Source: an uncultured Collinsella sp.
GTDB lineage: Bacteria; Actinomycetota; Coriobacteriia; Coriobacteriales; Coriobacteriaceae
NCBI GenBank assembly: GCA_934617135.1
Contig: CAKTUC010000041.1
Span: 1-11,908 of the forward strand
Length of the DNA stretch: 11,908 bases
Reading direction: 5' to 3'
How positions within the stretch are numbered: position 1 is the stretch's first letter; every line of letters starts with the position of its first letter. Shown piece by piece: positions 5,615 through 11,908 of the stretch. The notes under the pieces are model-generated. The model saw only the letters and a program-made list of their open reading frames with translations, did no database searches and was not told the DNA's origin. Position numbers and translations under genes: made by a program.

Positions 5615-5811
5615 ATTGGTGTAAAAGGCGGGCCATGCTTGTCGGCGGGATTGTTATTCGTTTGTAAAGGCTGGGCCGCGCTTGCGGTAAGGGTCTATCA
5701 AATGACCGTAAGAAACCGCAGATAAGGCGGTCGTCACCCGATCGGGGTCGTATCTTTCCAAACAGCAAAGCGGGCGGGGTGCCCGCGAGTCGCATGTATG
5801 AAAGGAAGATC
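5615..5811 (+). promoter_or_regulatory. pst operon control region and leader
   Basis: About 200 bp separate the hairpin cluster from pstS. It holds an imperfect 21-bp direct repeat (GTAAAAGGCGGGCCATGCTTG at 5621-5641; 16 of 21 identical at 5664-5684) with copies offset by 43 bp, about four helical turns. Further TAAGG-like words start at 5688, 5709 and 5723. Small stems follow: ACCGC/GCGGT (5715-5731), CCCGATCGGG (5737-5746) and GCGGGC/GCCCGC (5770-5786), the last just before the pstS ribosome-binding site. The repeats could be sites for a phosphate-responsive regulator, but they do not match the Pho boxes I know from E. coli, Bacillus or Streptomyces. I could not place a convincing -35/-10 pair. 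Confidence 0.5.
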
Positions 5812-6750
5812 ATGCTCGATCAGGCTTATTCTCGTCGTCAGTTCCTCGGCCTCGCTGGTGGTCTTGCCAGCATCGTCGGTCTCGGCCTCGTTGGCTGCGG
5901 TGGCTCCAACGCTGCCAACACCGCTGCTGAGGGTAGCGCTGCCGCTGCCGAGTCCGTCTCCGGCGAGGTGACCTACGACGGCGCCTCTTCGTTCCAGGCT
6001 CTCGTCGAGGCTGCTGCCGAGAAGTTCATGGACGCCAACCCCGACGTCTCCATCTCCGGCTCGGGTAACGGTTCGGGCAAGGGCCTGACCGCCGTCGCCG
6101 CCGGCACCGTCACCATCGGCAACTCCGACGTCTTCGCCGAGACCAAGCTCGAGGCCGACCAGGTCAAGAACCTCGTCGACCACGAGGTCGCCGTTGTGGG
6201 CATGGGTCCCGTCGTCTCCAAGAACGTCAAGGTCGACGACCTGTCCCTCGAGCAGCTCAAGGGCATCTTCTCCGGCCAGATCACCAACTGGAAGGAGGTC
6301 GGCGGCGACGACGCTACCATCGTCGTCCTCAACCGTAAGGCCGGCTCCGGCACCCGCGCCACCTTCGAGGCCGCCGTCTTTGGCGATGAGGCCGTCGACT
6401 TTAAGGGCGATGCCGAGCTCGACAAGTCCGGCGACGTCCAGACTCAGATGGCCAGTACCGACAATGCCATCTCCTACCTCGACTTCTCGCACTTCGACGA
6501 CTCCAAGTTCAACGCCATCAAGGTCGAGGGCGTCGAGCCCAAGAGCGAAAACGTCACCGGCGACTCCTTCAAGATCTGGGCGACCGAGCACATGTACTGC
6601 TCCAAGGACGCCGACGAGGCCACCAAGGCCTTCCTGGACTTCATGCTTTCCGACGACGTCCAGGGCAAGCTCGTCGAGGAGCAGGGCTTCATCCCCGTCT
6701 CTGCCATGAAGGTCGTCAAGGACGCCAGCGGCAAGGTTTCCTCCAAGTAA
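5812..6750 (+). CDS. pstS: Phosphate ABC transporter, substrate-binding lipoprotein PstS
   Basis: A 312-residue extracytoplasmic phosphate-binding protein that captures inorganic phosphate and delivers it to PstC/PstA. The N-terminus reads SRRQFLG at 7-13, a twin-arginine (Tat) motif, then a hydrophobic stretch (12-27) ending in the lipobox LVGC with lipidated Cys29, then an Ala/Ser/Gly linker. The binding fold starts near residue 52; phosphate-contacting loops are visible as the Ser pair in GASSFQ (57-62), GSGNGSGKGL (83-92) and the typical RKAGSGTRATFE (175-186). I chose ATG 5812 because AAAGGAAG lies just upstream and the signal sequence begins there; an in-frame start 11 codons earlier would weaken both. 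It is the first gene of the pst operon, 25 bp before pstC. Its codons are strongly biased to GTC, GCC, GAC and AAG, in keeping with high expression. Confidence 0.97.
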   Translation: MLDQAYSRRQFLGLAGGLASIVGLGLVGCGGSNAANTAAEGSAAAAESVSGEVTYDGASSFQALVEAAAEKFMDANPDVSISGSGNGSGKGLTAVAAGTVTIGNSDVFAETKLEADQVKNLVDHEVAVVGMGPVVSKNVKVDDLSLEQLKGIFSGQITNWKEVGGDDATIVVLNRKAGSGTRATFEAAVFGDEAVDFKGDAELDKSGDVQTQMASTDNAISYLDFSHFDDSKFNAIKVEGVEPKSENVTGDSFKIWATEHMYCSKDADEATKAFLDFMLSDDVQGKLVEEQGFIPVSAMKVVKDASGKVSSK

Positions 6751-6775
6751 TTATTCGCCCCCGGAAAGGTTTGCA

Positions 6776-7684
6776 ATGGCAAAACAGCTGCCAAAGCGCG
6801 ACCTTGAGAACGTGGGCCTGGGCGTCACGGGCGCGTGCGTAGCGCTCGTGACGCTTGTCGTTGCCGCGCTCATCTTCATGGTCGCCCAAAAGGGCCTCTC
6901 GGCTTTTGTCAAGGACGGCGTCTCGGTCGTCGAGTTTTTCACCGGTACCAAGTGGGACCTGGCCAACACGGCCGAAAACGGCCTGCCCTATACCGGTGCC
7001 CTGCCCCTGATCGTCACCTCGTTTGCGGTCATGGTGCTCTCCACGCTCATCGCGCTGCCCATTGCCATCGGCTCTGCCATCTTCGCGGTCGAGATCCAGC
7101 CGAAGTTTGGCTCCAAGGTCTTTCAGCCGCTCATTGAGCTTTTGACCGGCATCCCCTCGGTCGTCTTTGGCCTGATTGGCTTTCACGTGGTCGTCGGCCT
7201 TATGAAGAGCGTCTTCCACGTGAGCACGGGCCTTGGCATCCTGCCCGGCGCCATCGTGCTGGCCGTCATGATCCTGCCGACCATGACCACGCTTTCGGTC
7301 GATGGCCTGCGCGCCGTGCCCGACAGCTACCGTCAGGGTTCGCTCGCGCTGGGCTACACCCGCTGGCAGACCATCTGGCACGTGGTGCTCAAGTCCGCCA
7401 TGCCGTCGCTCATGACCGCGGTCATCCTGGGTATGACCCGCGCCTTTGGCGAGACGCTCGCCGTGCGCATGGTCATCGGCGGTATCGAAGCCATGCCGAC
7501 GTCGCTGTTGTCGCCGGCTTCGACCATCACGACCACGCTCACCACGTCCATGGCGGTCTATGTCGAGGGCTCGGCCCAGGACGACGTCCTGTGGGCGCTC
7601 GGCCTGCTGCTGATGGGCATGAGCCTCATCTTCATCCTGATCATCCATCTTATTGGCCGCAAGGGGGCGAAGGCTCGTGGCTAG
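6776..7684 (+). CDS. pstC: Phosphate ABC transporter permease PstC
   Basis: A 302-residue inner-membrane permease, one half of the phosphate channel. About six membrane segments can be seen: near 14-37, 77-105, 121-143, 154-174, 211-235 and 272-294. Between the fourth and fifth lies the cytoplasmic EAA-type coupling loop (VPDSYRQGSLALGYTRWQ, 181-198, running on to MPSL), which docks on the ATPase PstB. The region between segments 1 and 2 (about 45-75) is the extracytoplasmic loop usual for PstC. The ribosome-binding site GAAAGG is 6 bp before the ATG. The gene ends inside the start of pstA (8-bp overlap), so the two are translationally coupled. PstC rather than PstA is supported by order and by the GYTRWQTIWHVV loop. 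Confidence 0.95.
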   Translation: MAKQLPKRDLENVGLGVTGACVALVTLVVAALIFMVAQKGLSAFVKDGVSVVEFFTGTKWDLANTAENGLPYTGALPLIVTSFAVMVLSTLIALPIAIGSAIFAVEIQPKFGSKVFQPLIELLTGIPSVVFGLIGFHVVVGLMKSVFHVSTGLGILPGAIVLAVMILPTMTTLSVDGLRAVPDSYRQGSLALGYTRWQTIWHVVLKSAMPSLMTAVILGMTRAFGETLAVRMVIGGIEAMPTSLLSPASTITTTLTTSMAVYVEGSAQDDVLWALGLLLMGMSLIFILIIHLIGRKGAKARG

Positions 7685-8599
7685 CACGCGCATCCATATC
7701 GACGAGGCGAGACTCGGGCGTGTCCAAAAACAGGACCGCATCGCCACGGGCGTGTTGACGGCGATAGTCGCCATCGTCATGCTTATCGTCGTTTCCATGG
7801 TGGCCTACATCCTGTTCGAGGGCATCTCGACGCTGTTCCAGCCGGGCTTCCTCACGCAGCCCGCGCGCGCCAACGGCACCCAGGGCGGCGTGCTCTACCA
7901 GCTGTTCGACTCGTTCTACCTGCTGTTGATCACCCTGATTATCTCGGTGCCCATCAGCCTGGGCGGCGCGGTCTTCCTGGTCGAGTACGCACCCGACGGC
8001 CCTGTTCGCGACATCGCCTCCACCGCCATCGAGACGCTGTCCTCGCTGCCTTCCATCGTTGTCGGCATGTTCGGATTCCTGGTGTTCTCGGTGCAGCTGG
8101 GCTGGAAGTACTCCATCATCTCCGGCGCCGTCGCGCTCACCATGTTCAACATCCCCATCCTGGTGCGCGTGATTCAGCAGGCGCTCGAGGACGTGCCGCA
8201 GGCCCAGCGCGATGCGTGCCTGGCCATGGGCCTCACCCGCTGGGAGGCCACGCTGCACATCCTGATTCCCGAGGCCATGCCTGCCATCGTGACTGGCATC
8301 GTGCTTTCGGCTGGCCGCGTGTTTGGCGAGGCCGCGGCACTGCTCTTCACCTCGGGCATGAGCTCGCCGGTTCGCCTCAACTTCTTGAGCTTTAACCTGT
8401 CGAGCCCCACGTGCGCCTGGAACGTGTTCCGTCCCGGTGAGTCGCTCGCCGTGCACATCTACAAGATTTACGGCGAGGGCAGCCCCGAGGCTCAGCAGAT
8501 TGTCTGGGGCACCGCCGCATTGCTGATGATTTGCGTGCTGCTGTTTAACGTAGTTGCCCGTATCGTGGGCAAGCAACTGGCAAGGAAGATGACGGCCGA

Positions 8600-8603
<4 letters not shown>
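7677..8603 (+). CDS. pstA: Phosphate ABC transporter permease PstA
   Basis: A 308-residue partner permease of PstC. Hydrophobic segments lie near 23-47, 75-101, 123-139, 148-167, 202-225 and 274-297; the EAA-type loop is VPQAQRDACLAMGLTRWE (173-190), running to PEAMP (198-202). The start is chosen as GTG 7677, overlapping the last codons of pstC, with AAGGGGG 9 bp upstream. A TTG at 7653 in the same frame would add eight residues deep inside pstC and is less likely. The gene ends in an ATGA overlap with pstB (4 bp). The extracytoplasmic loop between segments 5 and 6 (about 226-270) is long and contains SGMSSPVRLNFLSF, typical of the family. Confidence 0.95.
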
Positions 8604-9472
<869 letters not shown>

Positions 9473-9528
9473 TCCGGGACATGCTTGAGGCCCGCGGCGG
9501 CCACGGTCGCCACGGGACTGATTGGAGA

Positions 9529-9565
9529 GGCGGGTCATCTCTTGCGGGAGATGGCCCGCCTTTTT
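9529..9565 (+). terminator. Terminator of the pst operon
   Basis: GGCGGGTCATCTC (9529-9541) pairs over all 13 positions (one U-G pair) with GAGATGGCCCGCC (9548-9560) around a 6-nt loop, followed by TTTTT (9561-9565). It lies 57 bp after the pstB stop. A smaller stem, CCCG.GGCG/CGCC.CGGG at 9491-9516, precedes it. Confidence 0.95.
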
Positions 9566-9582
9566 GCTCTGCGACCGAATCG

Positions 9583-9617
9583 ACCACCACAAAGGGGACA
9601 GGCACCTTCGTGGTGGT
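9583..9617 (-). repeat. Hairpin element with CCACCAC arms
   Basis: ACCACCAC-A-AAGG (9583-9595) faces CCTT-C-GTGGTGGT (9605-9617) around GGACAGGCA. The single internal mismatch is A-C on the + strand but becomes a G-U pair if the minus strand is transcribed, so as RNA it folds perfectly only in the minus orientation. It sits between the pst terminator and the ABC-F promoter. I think I have seen similar GGGGACAGGCACC words repeated in Coriobacteriia, but cannot verify this here. Confidence 0.65.
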
Positions 9618-9633
9618 TTGGGGTGGGGCTCGC

Positions 9634-9642
9634 TGCTATCAT
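9634..9642 (+). promoter_or_regulatory. Candidate extended -10 promoter for the ABC-F gene
   Basis: TGCTATCAT is an extended -10 (TGn plus TATCAT, 5 of 6). It lies 35 bp before the ABC-F start codon and downstream of the pst terminator, where a promoter is expected. The -35 region is weak, as is common with extended -10 promoters. Confidence 0.5.
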
Positions 9643-9677
9643 GGACAACGTTGAATTTCTACGAAGGAGCAGGGCAT

Positions 9678-11537
9678 ATGGCGATTCTTTTGGGATGCGA
9701 TTCCGTCAGCCTAGAGTTTCCCACCAAGCATATTTTCGATAGCGTGACGCTCGGCGTGGGCGAGGGCGACCGTATTGGTATTGTCGGTAAAAACGGCGAC
9801 GGCAAGTCGACGCTGCTGAGCGTGCTCGCTGGCACGTTGGAGCCCGACGGTGGCCGCGTGACGCATCGCCGCGGTACCACGATCGGCCTGCTCGGCCAAA
9901 AGGACCAGCTTGTCGATACCGACACCGTGCATCATGCCGTCGTGGGCGACACGCCCGAGTACGAGTGGGCGTCGAGCCCCCGCACGCGCCAGATTCTCGC
10001 AGGCCTCATTAGCGATGTGCCCTGGGAGGGCACGGTGGGCGAGCTTTCGGGTGGCCAGCGCCGCCGCGTGGACCTTGCGCGCCTGCTGATCGGCGACTAC
10101 GACGTGCTCATGCTCGACGAGCCCACCAACCACCTGGATATGCGCACCATCAACTGGCTCGCGCGCCATCTTAAGGCCCGCTGGCAGCGCGGTCAGGGCG
10201 CCATGCTGGTGGTCACGCACGACCGCTGGTTCTTGGACGAGGTCTGCACCAGCATGTGGGAGGTCCACGATGGCCAGGTCGACCCCTTCGAGGGCGGCTA
10301 TTCGGCCTACATCCTGCAGCGCGTGGAGCGCGACCGCATGGCCGCCGTCACCGAGGAGCGCCGCCGCAACATGGCGCGCAAGGAGCTTGCATGGCTGAGC
10401 CGTGGCGCCCAGGCGCGCTCCACCAAGCCCAAGTTTCGCGTCGAGGCCGCCCGCGAGCTCATCGCCGACGTGCCGCCCGTGCGCGACGAGCTGGAGCTCA
10501 AGCGCCTGGCCGTGAGCCGCCTGGGCAAGCAGGTCATCGACGTGATCGACGTTGACGCCGGCTATGCGGACACCGACGGCGCGCCCAAGCAGGTGCTCTC
10601 CGACGTGACTTGGCTCATCGGCGCGGGCGACCGCTATGGTCTGCTGGGCGAGAACGGTGCCGGTAAGTCCACGCTGCTCGACGTGATCCAGGGCAAGATC
10701 GCGCCGCTACGCGGCCGCGTGAAGATCGGCCAGACGGTGCGCTTTGGCGTGCTGTCGCAGCAGCTCGAGGAGCTCGAGCCCTTTATGGGCGATACGATCC
10801 GCGAGGTGCTGAGCAACTACAAGAAGTACTACGTCATCGACGGCAAGGAGACCTCGCCCGAGAAGCTCTGCGAGCGCCTGGGCTTTACGACGCAGCAGCT
10901 CTGGAGCCGCATCGGTGACCTTTCGGGCGGCCAGCGCCGCCGCCTGTCGCTGCTGCTGACGATTCTAGACGAGCCCAACGTGCTCATCCTGGACGAGCCG
11001 GGCAACGACCTCGATACCGACATGCTGGCGATTGTCGAGGACCTGCTTGACGGCTGGCCGGGCACGCTGATTCTGGTGACGCACGACCGCTTTTTGATGG
11101 AGCGCGTGACCGACCAGCAGTGGGCGCTGCTCGACGGCCACCTGACGCATATGCCCGGCGGTGTGGACCAGTACCTGCGCCTGTGCAACGCCGCCGCCGA
11201 GGGCGAGCCCGTGGGCGCGCCGAGTGCCAAGACCGGCACGTTCGATACCGGTGCCGCGGCGGTTGCGGCCGAAAAGCCCAAGACGAGCGGTCAGCCCAAC
11301 GGCCTGTCCAACGCCGAGCGCCAGAAGCTCCGCCGCGAGGTGAGCTCGCTCGAGCGCAAGATGGAGACGCAGCGCGCCCGCGTGGAGGAGGCCGAGGCCG
11401 CGATGGCCCAGGTCGACCCCACCAACTACACGGCGCTCGGCGAGCAGCAGGCAAAGATTGATGAGGCTCACGCCGCCATGGACGAGTTGGAGATGGCGTG
11501 GCTCGAGGCGAGCGAAAAGCTCGAGGGCGAGGAGTAG
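9678..11537 (+). CDS. ABC-F family ATPase, Uup-like
   Basis: A 619-residue soluble protein with two ABC ATPase domains and no membrane segment. ABC-F proteins act on the ribosome (translation factors, antibiotic protection); Uup has also been linked to DNA transactions. Domain 1: Walker A GKNGDGKST (37-45), LSGGQRRRVDLARLL, Walker B LDEPTNHLD (146-154), THDR switch. The linker carries the basic tRNA-contacting arm with RKELAWLSRGAQARSTKPKF. Domain 2: Walker A GENGAGKST (324-332), LSGGQRRR (415-422), Walker B LDEPGNDLD (438-446), THDR. A charged coiled coil from about 541 to the end matches the C-terminal domain that marks Uup. DEPG replaces the usual DEPT in domain 2. The start ATG 9678 has AAGGAG 8 bp upstream; an open frame from 9522 runs through the terminator and hairpin and is rejected. 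The resistance subclasses (Vga/Msr/Lsa) seem unlikely because of the C-terminal coiled coil. Confidence 0.92.
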   Translation: MAILLGCDSVSLEFPTKHIFDSVTLGVGEGDRIGIVGKNGDGKSTLLSVLAGTLEPDGGRVTHRRGTTIGLLGQKDQLVDTDTVHHAVVGDTPEYEWASSPRTRQILAGLISDVPWEGTVGELSGGQRRRVDLARLLIGDYDVLMLDEPTNHLDMRTINWLARHLKARWQRGQGAMLVVTHDRWFLDEVCTSMWEVHDGQVDPFEGGYSAYILQRVERDRMAAVTEERRRNMARKELAWLSRGAQARSTKPKFRVEAARELIADVPPVRDELELKRLAVSRLGKQVIDVIDVDAGYADTDGAPKQVLSDVTWLIGAGDRYGLLGENGAGKSTLLDVIQGKIAPLRGRVKIGQTVRFGVLSQQLEELEPFMGDTIREVLSNYKKYYVIDGKETSPEKLCERLGFTTQQLWSRIGDLSGGQRRRLSLLLTILDEPNVLILDEPGNDLDTDMLAIVEDLLDGWPGTLILVTHDRFLMERVTDQQWALLDGHLTHMPGGVDQYLRLCNAAAEGEPVGAPSAKTGTFDTGAAAVAAEKPKTSGQPNGLSNAERQKLRREVSSLERKMETQRARVEEAEAAMAQVDPTNYTALGEQQAKIDEAHAAMDELEMAWLEASEKLEGEE

Positions 11538-11543
11538 TCGAGG

Positions 11544-11908
11544 ATGATCAAGGCCGCGTTTTTCGATATCGACGGCACGCTGCTGAGCTTTAAGACGCAC
11601 CGGATTCCGGCGTCGGCGCAGCGGGTGCTCGATAGCTTTCACGAGCAGGGGGTCGCGTGTGTGATCGCCACGGGCCGCCCGACCTACCAGATGCCGGATT
11701 GGCTGTTCGACCTGGACTGGGATGCGTACATTACACTCTCGGGCCAGCACTGCTTTGATACCGAGGGGGTTTACCGCAGCTGTCCGATTGATCCGGACGA
11801 CGTTGCGGTGATCGTGGACCAGGTGGCCGAGGGGCGCTACGACTCGCTGTGTATGCAGGGCGAGAACTCGTTTGTGAACCGCCTGTCCGAGCGCGTGGTG
11901 ACGGCCGG
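11544..11908 (+). CDS. Cof-type HAD-IIB phosphatase, 3' end missing
   Basis: The frame opens at ATG 11544 and stays open to the window edge (121 full codons). The translation starts MIKAAFFDIDGTLL, with HAD motif I DIDGT at 8-12 (nucleophile Asp8, acid/base Asp10), then motif II in VIATGRPT (Thr43), the hallmark ATGR of the Cof/YidA group; the following region starts the C2 cap. Such enzymes dephosphorylate sugar phosphates, flavin or pyridoxal phosphate and similar metabolites; the substrate cannot be inferred. Motifs III and IV lie beyond the window. It starts 6 bp after the ABC-F stop, and its likely ribosome-binding GGAG (11531-11534) is inside the ABC-F end, so the two genes are probably one transcript with coupled translation. 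Confidence 0.9.
   Translation, partial: MIKAAFFDIDGTLLSFKTHRIPASAQRVLDSFHEQGVACVIATGRPTYQMPDWLFDLDWDAYITLSGQHCFDTEGVYRSCPIDPDDVAVIVDQVAEGRYDSLCMQGENSFVNRLSERVVTA

Noticed and set aside
9522..9677. Upstream start for the ABC-F protein, and a separate 85-codon frame at 9485-9742
   Set aside because: Both run through the pst terminator and the CCACCAC hairpin; the ATG at 9678 has AAGGAG upstream and begins exactly at the ABC fold.

Overview
This window looks like a chromosomal housekeeping segment from a high-GC, host-associated actinobacterium. My best guess is the class Coriobacteriia, close to Collinsella. That guess rests on codon bias (GC-rich third positions), on the mix of genes (a 'Sapep'-type M20 dipeptidase, a DegV fatty-acid binder, a Uup-like ABC-F protein) and on the style of the long intergenic hairpins. 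It comes from memory of such genomes, not from a search.

Layout, left to right. (1) The 3' part of tgt (tRNA-guanine transglycosylase) runs off the left edge. (2) A 213-bp gap holds a paired palindrome and a strong intrinsic terminator that ends only 16 bp before a LOG-family phosphoribohydrolase-like gene. (3) The LOG gene converges on a minus-strand degV gene, and between them lie two long hairpins in tandem. (4) degV diverges from a Gph-like HAD phosphatase across an AT-rich control region with a near-palindromic operator candidate. (5) The HAD gene is followed by an M20 'Sapep' dipeptidase. (6) The 435-bp gap after the dipeptidase is dense with structure: a ~100-nt hairpin at the dipeptidase stop codon, a UUCG-loop hairpin, a second copy of one of the long hairpin elements, and then the leader of the pst operon. 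(7) pstS-pstC-pstA-pstB encode a complete high-affinity phosphate ABC importer with tight or overlapping junctions, closed by a textbook terminator and with no phoU. (8) A Uup-like ABC-F ATPase with its own candidate extended -10 promoter follows, translationally close to a Cof-type HAD phosphatase that is cut by the right edge.

Functional picture. PstS is probably a Tat-exported lipoprotein that binds phosphate outside the cell; PstC and PstA form the membrane channel and PstB supplies ATP hydrolysis. The other genes are independent single-gene or two-gene units for tRNA queuosine modification, nucleotide salvage, fatty-acid binding, peptide turnover and ribosome or DNA-linked ABC-F function. 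I see no mobile element, CRISPR array, defence locus, tRNA or rRNA.

The most unusual content is intergenic. There are at least four long hairpin elements of different design. Two of them (2128-2190 and 5539-5607) clearly belong to one family: both have the same arms, the same G-U wobble position, a shared internal skeleton and a compensating triplet change in the stem. This points to a dispersed, orientation-specific RNA-structure repeat.
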